The notes below the pieces were generated by a model. That model was not told the DNA's origin. It did not search any database and saw nothing but the letters and a program-made list of their open reading frames with translations. 10,861 nucleotides of DNA from positions 1 through 10,861 of the forward strand of contig JAOTZA010000093.1 in NCBI GenBank assembly GCA_029861655.1. Reading direction: 5' to 3'. A program made the position numbers and the translations under genes. The DNA comes from Acidobacteriota bacterium (GTDB lineage Bacteria; Acidobacteriota; Thermoanaerobaculia; Multivoradales; JAHEKO01). Each line of letters starts with the position of its first letter. Positions within the stretch are counted from its first letter, which is position 1. Shown here piece after piece: positions 1-6,486 of the stretch.

Positions 1-1
1 T

Positions 2-1825
2 CAAGCGTTGTCTCTCGTCGACACTCTCGTCGTTTCTGCGGACGTGGATTCCTGCTTGAGCCTGCGAGCCGGGCCTTCGAAGAAAGAGCGGGCGGTTGAC
101 TGTCTCGCCGCGGGCACCAGAGCATCGGCAGTCGATGCGGTGGCTGACTGGATCTTGGTCCGCCTGCGAGACGACCGACGTGGCTGGGTGTCGGCTGCCT
201 ATCTCGAGCCTGCATCTTCACGTGAACTGCGCGAGACACGTGAGGCGGAGAGCCGGTCGAGAGCGGCTGCGGTGGAGGCCGAGCGAAGTTCGGCCGCTGC
301 GACCACGGCGCAGCAGCAAAGCGATGCCGAAAGAGCGCGACTCAGCGACGCCCTCGAGGCCTCCCGCGCCGAGACCGCGGCGATGAGGACCCAATTCGGA
401 ATACGCATCTCTGAGCTGGACGGAGCGTTGAAGCAGGTGCGCGCCGAAAACGAGCAGCTGAAAGCGGAGGTGGGTGAAAAGCGGCTAGCGGCTCTGTCGC
501 TTCTGGGCGATGATGAGGTGACGGTTCTAGCCGAACCCTGTCTCCGCCTGCGGGCTGCGGCGAGCGTAGAGGGACGGCAGATCGACTGCCTGGCGAAGGG
601 GACGCGCGCCCGCGTAGTCGACCTGCTCGAGGGTTGGACGCGCCTCGAGCTAGCCGATGGTCGGGTTGGGTGGACCTCGGCCGGATTTCTCGAGCCGGTG
701 AGACGAGAAGAGGAGCGCAAGTCTGCTGCTCGGCTGGTCGTAGTGGAGGAAGCCCATCGCAACCTCGAAAAGGACACTCAAAGCCTGAAGGCCGAACGAG
801 ACGATCTTGACCGGAAGTTGACGAATCTGCGGTTGGAGAGTGCGCGGTTCGAAGCCGAGTTGGCAAGCCTCCGTCAGGCGGAGGGCCGCGCAACGGCTCT
901 CGAAGGCGAGCTCGCGACGGCTCGTGAGACCTTGTCGGCGACCGAGAAAGGCGGAACCGAGCTTCGGGCCCGGCTCTTGGAGCTCGAAACGGAGCGCGAT
1001 CAGCTTCGAGGGACACTGGAGAGAGAGAAGAGCCAGGGGGCTGAGGCGGTCGCAACTCTGGCAGAGGCGCGGAGTGAGACCGAGTCGGCGCGCAGCGAAG
1101 CCTCGATGTTGCGTGAGCGCGTTGCCGAACTGGAGTCGATGTCGAGCGCGAGTGCTGAACTCGAGCAGCAGCTCGAAACAATGCGCAATCAGCTTGCCGC
1201 CAGTGAAGACGGTCGCCAGAAGCAGGCTGCTCTCATCGAGGAGATAGAAAGGGCTCGTGGAGAGTTGGCGGTTCGACTCGAGGTCATCGACAGCGAGCGT
1301 CAGACGTTGGCATCGCGTACCGAGGCCGCCGAGATCGAGCGGGCGGCGGCCGCCGCGGCGTTGACCGCGGCGCGGCACGAGTTGGCCCGCGTCGAGGAAG
1401 TGGAAAGACCCGCCGCGATCGAATCCGAGGACCTAGAGGTCCCCTCCGAGGTCGCGGAGGTGGCTGCGTCGATGGAGCGCGCACCCGACGTTGGGGACCT
1501 GGAGGCTGTAGCGCGGGCCTGGGCCGCTGCGTGGTCGGAGCAGCGGGTCGCCGACTACCTTTACTTCTACTCCAGCGACTTTCTGCCTGCGAACGGCATG
1601 AGTCGGTCGGCCTGGGAAGATCTCCGTCGCCGTCGCGTTTCGGCGCCGGAATCGATCGAGGTCGAGCTTTCAGATCTGACGGTGCGGATCGATGCGAACG
1701 GGGACGCCTCGGTGACGTTTTCGCAAGCCTACCGGTCCAACACGTTCGCGGACCAGGTGCTCAAGACCCTGGAACTGGTCCGCGAAGACGGCCTGTGGAA
1801 GATCCGCTCGGAGCAAACGCAATAG
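2..1825 (+). CDS. SH3b-coiled-coil-NTF2-like envelope protein (5' truncated)
   Basis: The reading frame is open to the left edge; the first in-frame start-like codon is TTG at 8, but the true start probably lies outside the window. Counting from that TTG (605 residues), residues 6-68 and 168-230 are two bacterial SH3 (SH3b) domains. They are related to each other: both carry C-L-x-L-R-A, then a D-C-L-A-x-G-T-R block, and both end near W(V/T)SA-x-(Y/F)LEP. Residues about 70-160 and 235-465 are Glu/Arg/Ala-rich coiled coil. Residues about 494-603 look like an NTF2-like fold (RAWAAAWSEQ, YLYFYSSDF, LELVREDGLWKIRSE), the kind found at the C-terminus of some L,D-transpeptidase-like proteins. No catalytic domain is visible. 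SH3b domains usually bind peptidoglycan or envelope partners, so a periplasmic structural or scaffold role is inferred. The signal sequence, if any, is not in the window. The 3' end overlaps the opposing elp3 gene by 65 bp. Confidence 0.85.
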   Translation, partial: QALSLVDTLVVSADVDSCLSLRAGPSKKERAVDCLAAGTRASAVDAVADWILVRLRDDRRGWVSAAYLEPASSRELRETREAESRSRAAAVEAERSSAAATTAQQQSDAERARLSDALEASRAETAAMRTQFGIRISELDGALKQVRAENEQLKAEVGEKRLAALSLLGDDEVTVLAEPCLRLRAAASVEGRQIDCLAKGTRARVVDLLEGWTRLELADGRVGWTSAGFLEPVRREEERKSAARLVVVEEAHRNLEKDTQSLKAERDDLDRKLTNLRLESARFEAELASLRQAEGRATALEGELATARETLSATEKGGTELRARLLELETERDQLRGTLEREKSQGAEAVATLAEARSETESARSEASMLRERVAELESMSSASAELEQQLETMRNQLAASEDGRQKQAALIEEIERARGELAVRLEVIDSERQTLASRTEAAEIERAAAAAALTAARHELARVEEVERPAAIESEDLEVPSEVAEVAASMERAPDVGDLEAVARAWAAAWSEQRVADYLYFYSSDFLPANGMSRSAWEDLRRRRVSAPESIEVELSDLTVRIDANGDASVTFSQAYRSNTFADQVLKTLELVREDGLWKIRSEQTQ

Positions 1826-3611
1826 CGTTCGTGAGCGGTTCGGCCGCGCGCCGCAGTCGTCGATGCTGGAACAGTTCGCCGTCTCCGAAGCCGAGGCGGC
1901 GGTAGTAGCCCCGGGTTCCAATCGCCGATATGACGGCCAGGTCTTCGTAGCCGGCGGCCGTTGCGATCTGCACGGCGCGCTCGGTGAGACGTCGTCCCAA
2001 CCCGGAGTGCTGGGAGCGGCCCTTGTGCCGGGAGCCGAGGGCGGTCAGCAGGCCGTAAACGTGAACCTCTCGGATCATGGCACTGCGCGAAAGCTCGGCC
2101 AGCGTTGGCTCATTCGGGAGGCTCAGTCGCAGAAATCCCGCCAGGTGATCGGATGGTGTCGCGTATTGAAGAAAAACCTCGCGTCCGCCGGAGGTCTCGT
2201 AGACGGTTTCGCGTAGTTCGAGATTCTGGGCGTCCACTTCCTCACTGCGGATCTCGCGGCTCCGGATGTCGCGCGAGGCCAGGCCACGTTCTCTGAGCGC
2301 TTCTTCGGCGAGTTCGCGGAAGTTCGTCAGTCGGTTTCCGGCGACGATGTCGGTGCCTGGGATGTCCCGGATGATCCGAGTCAGGCGGCAGTACTCCGGT
2401 GTGCGAATGAGGCACGCCGTCAAGACCTCGAGCAGCTCTTCGCGTGTGTACGGACGCCAGAGCCCGGCCTCGAAGTAGGACATCAACTCGGCGCTCTCGA
2501 TCAGGCTGCAAGGGTAGATCTTGAGCTCATCGGGGCGCAGGCTGGGATCGGCGAAGAGGCGTTCGAAGTCTTCTATGTCCCGTTTCGGCGAGGAGCCGTA
2601 GAGATTCGGCATCCAGTGAGCGTGGATCTTGAAGCCCACGGTGCGGAGAATTTCGACGGCCCTGCGCGTTGTGGCCACGTCGTGGCCGCGGTGGTTGAGC
2701 CGCAGGACCTTGTCGTCCAGGCTTTGAAACCCGATCTGGACTTTGGTGGCGCCGAGCCGCCTCATGCGCACGGCTTCAGCGAGGCTGAGATGGTCCGGGC
2801 GCGTTTCGACGACAAGGCCGACACACCTCGAGTCCGCGGTCTCGTTCAGCGTCTGGGCGGCCGCCAGCTGGGTCCAGCTCCGGGTCTCACTATCCTCGCC
2901 GGCGCTACCGGCGAACTCCGAGACGATCTGGTTGTAGCTCTTGGTAACGCTGCGGCCGTCGATTCGCTCGTCGAGCCGGCGGAAGTCGATCGCGGGTTCC
3001 TGGCCGTCGTCGAGCGCCGGTGGACCCGATTGGGCGATGATCGCCGAGAAGTCGTTCATCGCGTCAAAACAACGGGTGACGAACCAGATCTGGTACTCCT
3101 CGCGGTAGGACGACCAGGTCCCGCCCAGGATGATGAGCTCGACCTTGTCGATCCGATGAGCGTTGTGGTGAAAAGCGACCAGTCGCCAGAGCGTCTGTCG
3201 GTAGGGGTCGAACTGATGTCGCGCTGCTCTTTGGGCGCCGGGTTCGTCCGACAGATAGCTCTTGGGCATGCGGACATCGCTGGGGCAGAAGATGCAACGT
3301 CCGGGGCAGGGATAGGGTTTGGTCAGGACGGTGACCGGGGCCACCCCTGAGAGTGTTCGCACCGGCTTGGATCGCAGCCGGTCGAGAAACGCCTCTCCGT
3401 CGAAGATCCAGTCGGTCTTGGCTTCTAGGAAGCGAAAACCACGTACGATCTCACTCTTTGAGAACAGACCCCGCCCGTCTTTGGGATACTGCCTGAGAAT
3501 CCGTTGCAGGCTCTCGGCGTCGATTTCATCGAGCGCCGCGAGCTCCTGGATGAGAGGGATGAGTTCTTTCTCATACCGGGCGGGTTCGAAGGCGAAGCGG
3601 TCGGAGCTCAT
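1761..3611 (-). CDS. elp3: Elp3-type tRNA U34 carboxymethyl synthase (radical SAM + GNAT)
   Basis: 616 residues. Elp3 uses SAM radical chemistry and acetyl-CoA to put a carboxymethyl group on C5 of wobble uridine 34 (cm5U34) in cytosolic tRNA. The radical-SAM cluster ligands are C102, C106 and C109 (PCPGRCIFCPSD), followed by MPKSYLSDEPGAQRA, DPY at 135-137, ILGGTWSSY (161-169), EYQIWFVTRCFDAMN (172-186) and GLVVETRPDHL (265-275). All are hallmark Elp3 blocks. The GNAT half shows IREVHVYG (513-520), the acetyl-CoA loop Q534-H-S-G537-L-G539, and ISAIGTRGYYRRLGF (561-575). Compared with Elp3 proteins I know (about 450-550 residues), it has a long insert between FDAMN and NETAD (about 187-255) and about 30 residues of low-complexity tail. 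The tail is encoded partly antisense to the neighbouring gene. ATG at 3611 has no clear Shine-Dalgarno. It is head to head with the Trm9-like gene, suggesting a shared pathway. Confidence 0.95.
   Translation of the reverse strand: MSSDRFAFEPARYEKELIPLIQELAALDEIDAESLQRILRQYPKDGRGLFSKSEIVRGFRFLEAKTDWIFDGEAFLDRLRSKPVRTLSGVAPVTVLTKPYPCPGRCIFCPSDVRMPKSYLSDEPGAQRAARHQFDPYRQTLWRLVAFHHNAHRIDKVELIILGGTWSSYREEYQIWFVTRCFDAMNDFSAIIAQSGPPALDDGQEPAIDFRRLDERIDGRSVTKSYNQIVSEFAGSAGEDSETRSWTQLAAAQTLNETADSRCVGLVVETRPDHLSLAEAVRMRRLGATKVQIGFQSLDDKVLRLNHRGHDVATTRRAVEILRTVGFKIHAHWMPNLYGSSPKRDIEDFERLFADPSLRPDELKIYPCSLIESAELMSYFEAGLWRPYTREELLEVLTACLIRTPEYCRLTRIIRDIPGTDIVAGNRLTNFRELAEEALRERGLASRDIRSREIRSEEVDAQNLELRETVYETSGGREVFLQYATPSDHLAGFLRLSLPNEPTLAELSRSAMIREVHVYGLLTALGSRHKGRSQHSGLGRRLTERAVQIATAAGYEDLAVISAIGTRGYYRRLGFGDGELFQHRRLRRAAEPLTNAIAFAPSGSSTGRLRGPVPGS
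3603..3606 (+). promoter_or_regulatory. Ribosome binding site for the Trm9-like gene
   Basis: GGAG ends 7 nt before ATG 3614 and lies inside the elp3 coding sequence on the other strand. It supports ATG 3614 over the in-frame GTG at 3644, although an AAGAG at 3632-3636 gives that GTG a weaker site of its own. Confidence 0.5.
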
Positions 3612-3613
3612 CG

Positions 3614-4474
3614 ATGCTTCGGTCCCGAACCAAGAGCAGTGCTGTGAACAGGAAAACGATCGATGCTCTCGAGGCGATCAACCGCCGCTTCTACCGGCTG
3701 CACTCTCGCGAGTTCTCGGCGACCCGGTCGCGTCCATGGCCGGGGTGGCAACTCGTGTTGGATTCGTTTCGACGTCATGGTCGCGCACTCGGGAGTGAAC
3801 ATCGCGACCCTATTGTAGATTCACTTACTCCGTTCGAGGTTCTGGACGCCGGTTGCGGCAACGGGCGCTTCGCCAGGTTTCTCGGCTCCGACGGCGAGAA
3901 CGGTGTCCGGTACCTGGGTGCCGATGCGAGTCTGGCGCTCGTCGCTGAAGCCCGTCAGGCCGGCGCGCAGCGTCCCCGCCTCGAGGCCTCGTGGGTAGTG
4001 GCTGATCTCTGTGGTTCGGAGACGAGATCGTGGCCGCTTGGCGGACGCACCGGGGTCGCGCGGACCGCCGTGGTGTTTGGCGTTCTCCACCACGTGGCGG
4101 CTTTCGATCGGCGGCTGGCCCTGCTTTCCAGTCTCGGGTCGACACTCGAACCGGGAGGCTTGCTGGCGGTGTCCTTCTGGCAGTTCGGTGGCCGCCGACG
4201 CTTTCTCAAACGAACCATCCCATGGGAGGAGTACAACAGGAGGACCGCTGATTCAGTCGACGTCGGTGAACTCGAGGCCGGCGACAGTCTGCTCGTCTGG
4301 GGCGAGAAGGGAGACACGAACGAGCGACTTCGCTACTGTCACTATGCCGACCCGGAGGAATCGGCGGAGCTGGCTGCGGCGACCGGTCTCGAGTTGGTTG
4401 AGACTTTCGAAGCGGATGGCCGTGGGGATGATCTGAATCTCTACTATGTGCTACGGAGACCCAGCTCGATCTGA
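3614..4474 (+). CDS. Trm9/ALKBH8-like tRNA (cm5U34) methyltransferase candidate
   Basis: 286 residues, class I SAM-dependent methyltransferase. The SAM site is visible: motif I VLDAGCGNGRF (76-86), acidic motif II LGADAS (101-106), VVADL (128-132), VFGVLHHV (154-161), and LEPGGLLAVSFW (178-189). Features that point to Trm9 and the ALKBH8 methyltransferase domain, rather than a generic methyltransferase, are the N-terminal FYRLHSREFSATRSRPWPGW (26-45; Trm9 has F-S-x-T-R-x-K-P-W-P), a GDSLLVW block (223-229; compare D-V-L-V-P-W), and RLRYCHYAD (238-246; compare R-Y-Y-H-x-F) near the C-terminus. Trm9 methylates the carboxymethyl group made by Elongator/Elp3, giving mcm5U34, so being head to head with elp3 fits. 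No Trm112-like activator is in the window. ATG 3614 has GGAG 7 nt upstream; GTG 3644 is an alternative start. The 3' end overlaps the next gene tail to tail by 31 bp. The methyltransferase call is certain; the Trm9 assignment is from recalled motifs. Confidence 0.78.
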   Translation: MLRSRTKSSAVNRKTIDALEAINRRFYRLHSREFSATRSRPWPGWQLVLDSFRRHGRALGSEHRDPIVDSLTPFEVLDAGCGNGRFARFLGSDGENGVRYLGADASLALVAEARQAGAQRPRLEASWVVADLCGSETRSWPLGGRTGVARTAVVFGVLHHVAAFDRRLALLSSLGSTLEPGGLLAVSFWQFGGRRRFLKRTIPWEEYNRRTADSVDVGELEAGDSLLVWGEKGDTNERLRYCHYADPEESAELAAATGLELVETFEADGRGDDLNLYYVLRRPSSI

Positions 4475-5313
4475 GCGGAGCGCGGTAGAAGAAGATGGGC
4501 GAGCGGGTAGAGCTCGAGGCCGAAAGGAAGATAGCCGAGATATCCCAGGAGTGGCATCTCGAAGACGTGGGCGAAGTCGAAAAACGGGATGCGATAGACC
4601 CACTTCGGGTACGAGTAGAGATTCCATAGCTCCCAAAAGAAGCCACAGACCAGCGCGCCGAGCGCCAGTGAGACCGCCGGTCGCCAATCTCCACGCGAGA
4701 GAGAGCGGAGCAGCGATTTTCTACCGGTCAGGAAGGCGAGAGGATCGAGAAGAAACAACAGTGCCAGCCAGGTGAGGGGGAAAAACAGATGTGGCCAGGT
4801 GAGAAGGAAGGCGAGCATCGAGCCGCCGATCGCGACGTAGGTCGAGAGCCAGGCAGTGCTCGATGGGAGTTTTGGCCCGGGGGCCATCCGTGCTACCCAG
4901 TTCAGCGAACGTATGAGCAATGCGGTTTCGAAAACTGCCGGGATGACGATCGAGAAGTTGAGAGTGGACCAGAGGAGGAACGCGGTATCGGAAAACTCGG
5001 CGCGGCCGAGATAGATCCAGTTTCCGAGCCGCCGATTCAGAAGCTCAAAGAGCCACCAGGCAGGGGCGGAGGCCACAAACAAGAGGCAGAAACTGCTTCG
5101 AGACCGTTCCCACGGCGACGAATCGGTTCGGTGGGCGACCAGCGAGTCGACCATCAAGATGTAGCCCAGCCAGAGAGGAAAGAAAAGAAAGTGGGTTCGG
5201 AGACCGGGAAGAATCCAGCTGAGCGGCCAGCACGTTGCGACCAGGAGTGCCCCCAGCCAGCCGCGATACGAACGGGAAGTCGGTCCCGGGGTTGCCTTCG
5301 AGCCCGACTTCAA
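4444..5313 (-). CDS. Polytopic membrane protein of unknown function
   Basis: 289 residues, very hydrophobic, with about eight likely membrane segments (near 17-35, 42-60, 75-92, 112-134, 156-174, 177-197, 213-232, 252-275). I do not recognise a named family. Two stretches resemble each other: WWLFELLNRRLGNWIY (86-101) and FFWELWNLYSYPKWVY (225-240), each a membrane-embedded E-L-x-N followed by W-x-Y, which suggests an internal duplication. Other notable blocks are FEMPLLGYLGYLPFGLELY (251-269), with acidic residues inside otherwise apolar sequence. The only usable start is TTG 5313, with a weak GGA 6 nt upstream, because the frame is closed by the TGA of the DUF72 gene at 5332-5334. Only 18 bp separate it from that gene, so co-transcription and possibly translational coupling are likely. 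Its 3' end overlaps the opposing methyltransferase gene by 31 bp. Confidence 0.8.
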   Translation of the reverse strand: MKSGSKATPGPTSRSYRGWLGALLVATCWPLSWILPGLRTHFLFFPLWLGYILMVDSLVAHRTDSSPWERSRSSFCLLFVASAPAWWLFELLNRRLGNWIYLGRAEFSDTAFLLWSTLNFSIVIPAVFETALLIRSLNWVARMAPGPKLPSSTAWLSTYVAIGGSMLAFLLTWPHLFFPLTWLALLFLLDPLAFLTGRKSLLRSLSRGDWRPAVSLALGALVCGFFWELWNLYSYPKWVYRIPFFDFAHVFEMPLLGYLGYLPFGLELYPLAHLLLPRSAQIELGLRST

Positions 5314-5331
5314 GATGGATCCAAAGACGCG

Positions 5332-6027
5332 TCAGAGAGCCGTGTTCAAGAACTCGGTCGCCAGGAGCGGGCCGGTACCGGCATCCTCGTGTTTGAAGAA
5401 AACAAAGGCTCGGTTCCAGTCGAGTTGTTGCAGCCGATAGACCCAACTCGTGAGTGTCTTCTTGTTGTAGCCGTTGCGGCGTAGACGCAGGTATCCCCAA
5501 TCGGCGGTTGCGACGAGCGGCGGCTCGCCGTCCTCGGTGTCGGCCAGACATAGGGCCGCGTTGGAGCGCCCGAGCGCCGAGTAGACCTCTTCGTCGAACC
5601 ATGAAGCATGGCGGAACTCAAAGGCTTTGGCGGGTTCCTTGGGCAGGTGGCTTAGAAACGCCCGCAGGCGGTCTACGTCCTTTTTCATGTTGGGCGGCAG
5701 TTGAAACAGCAAGGCTCCGAGCTTCTCGCCAAGGGACGCGGCGGTTTCGAGCAGGTAATCGGTCTCTTCTTCGGTCCCCTTGAGACGCTTGAAGTGAGTG
5801 ATGCGACGAGATGCTTTGAGGACAAAACGGAAATCCGCCGGCACCTGCTCGGCCCAGTTCTCGAGGACCGACGGCTTTGGCATGCGGTAGAAAGTGTTGT
5901 TGATCTCGACAGCGGGCAGGTGCTTGGCGTAGAAGGCGAGCATCTGCTTGGCCGGGAGCTTCTCCGGGTAGAAGGGACCCTTCCACTCCTTGTAGCTGTA
6001 ACCGCTGGTGCCGGCGAGAATCCGCAT
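5332..6027 (-). CDS. DUF72 / YecE family protein
   Basis: 231 residues, about the usual length for the DUF72 (YecE) family of TIM-barrel-like cytosolic proteins whose biochemical activity I regard as not established. Family blocks appear in order: GTSGYSYKEWKGPFYP (6-21), VEINNTFYRMP (40-50), FVLKASRRITHFKRL (68-82), LGALLFQLPPNM (103-114), AFEFRHASWF (135-144), CLADTEDG (160-167), WGYLRLR (177-183) and AFVFFKHEDAGTGP (207-220). The conserved polar residues in these blocks seem intact. It starts at ATG 6027. The bases just upstream on the minus strand (CCCCAACCTTTAA) hold no Shine-Dalgarno. Downstream in the same frame, 18 bp away, is the membrane-protein gene; upstream are a structured gene-free stretch and a 53-residue gene on the same strand. 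The nearby elp3 and Trm9-like genes make a link to tRNA wobble modification conceivable, but that is inference only. Confidence 0.93.
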   Translation of the reverse strand: MRILAGTSGYSYKEWKGPFYPEKLPAKQMLAFYAKHLPAVEINNTFYRMPKPSVLENWAEQVPADFRFVLKASRRITHFKRLKGTEEETDYLLETAASLGEKLGALLFQLPPNMKKDVDRLRAFLSHLPKEPAKAFEFRHASWFDEEVYSALGRSNAALCLADTEDGEPPLVATADWGYLRLRRNGYNKKTLTSWVYRLQQLDWNRAFVFFKHEDAGTGPLLATEFLNTAL

Positions 6028-6081
6028 TTAAAGGTTGGGGCAGCTTAGCAGGCAGGGCCGCGAGCGGATGTTCTTTCGGCG

Positions 6082-6202
6082 GCTCTGTCCTCCCGATCGA
6101 GTCGCGGGGCCCCGGCTACGGGCCGGCTTCCCGCGGTGCTCGCCGAGCCTGTGCGCCGCGGGAGCCCTCCGGCCCGGCCTCCCCGCGACGAGAACACAGA
6201 GC
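6082..6202. repeat. Multi-helix imperfect inverted repeat
   Basis: Nested complementary arms, read outside in: GCTCTGT (6082-6088) with ACAGAGC (6196-6202); GTCGCGGGG (6101-6109) with CCCCGCGAC (6181-6189); CGGGCC (6119-6124) with GGCCCG (6171-6176); GGC(T)TCCCGCGG (6125-6136, one bulged T) with CCGCGGGAGCC (6156-6166). The apical loop is 19 nt (6137-6155). About 33 base pairs in register over 121 nt is far more than an ordinary intergenic hairpin. There is no T-run next to it on either strand, so it does not look like a simple intrinsic terminator. It lies 54 bp upstream of the DUF72 start codon. Confidence 0.75.
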
Positions 6203-6400
6203 GGTTCTCTACGGACGCAGCCGGATGAGGATGCGTGCCGCCAGGGCGGCCCGACCGGAGACTCCACCAGGGACGTCTGACCGAGCGCATGCCAAAGTCC
6301 GAGGGAATGGATGCTGTTCCGGCGCGAGGGAAGCCGAGGCGCGAGCCTTTGGGTCACCGGAGTCCGAGTAGCTGGCGCCGTCCCCTGCCGAGACTTCGGT

Positions 6401-6417
6401 CGAGCCGTCAAGGCTCG
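6401..6417. repeat. Short hairpin (6-bp stem, 5-nt loop)
   Basis: CGAGCC (6401-6406) and GGCTCG (6412-6417) flank the loop GTCAA. No T-tract follows on either strand. On the minus strand it comes about 70 nt after the stop of the 53-residue gene, so it could be part of that gene's 3' end or of the structured stretch. Confidence 0.4.
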
Positions 6418-6486
6418 CGCACCCTTTCCAGCCGGGCGTTCGACCGGGCGGCCGCATGCCGCCGGCAACCGGTCAGCCGAGAGAGC

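Larger units (their letters stand above)
6028..6486. other. Gene-free, hairpin-rich GC-rich stretch
   Basis: 459 bp between two minus-strand genes. Both strands have open frames of 80-146 codons here, but their translations are Arg/Pro/Ser/Gly-rich without family resemblance, typical of GC-rich non-coding DNA. Several inverted repeats stand out: the large one at 6082-6202, a 5-bp hairpin AGAAC/GTTCT at 6191-6208 that competes with it, GCCGC/GCGGC around 6237-6250, and CGAGCC/GGCTCG at 6401-6417. I looked for RNase P RNA, tmRNA, 6S, SRP RNA, cobalamin riboswitch and tRNA signatures on both strands and found none. It may be a long structured 5' leader, a non-coding RNA, a dispersed repeat or a decayed gene. 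Confidence 0.6.

Noticed and set aside
2616..3350. 244-codon plus-strand open frame opposite elp3
   Set aside because: It lies wholly within the radical-SAM half of elp3, which is certain; the translation has no recognisable domain.
5332..5334. TGA between DUF72 and the membrane gene as selenocysteine or recoding
   Set aside because: DUF72 ends at its normal place, no hairpin typical of selenocysteine insertion is evident just downstream, and a weak start follows.
4789..5484. 231-codon plus-strand open frame spanning the membrane gene and the end of DUF72
   Set aside because: It covers two well-supported minus-strand genes and has the charged, Arg/Glu-rich composition of an antisense of hydrophobic codons.
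6239..6275. CTCCACCA at about 6262-6269 as the 3' end of a tRNA or tmRNA
   Set aside because: No T-loop GTTCGA or acceptor-stem complement is found at the right distance on that strand.
6028..6468. 146-codon minus-strand open frame upstream of DUF72
   Set aside because: Arg/Pro/Ser-rich with no domain, and the underlying DNA is dominated by inverted repeats; more likely RNA or repeat than protein.
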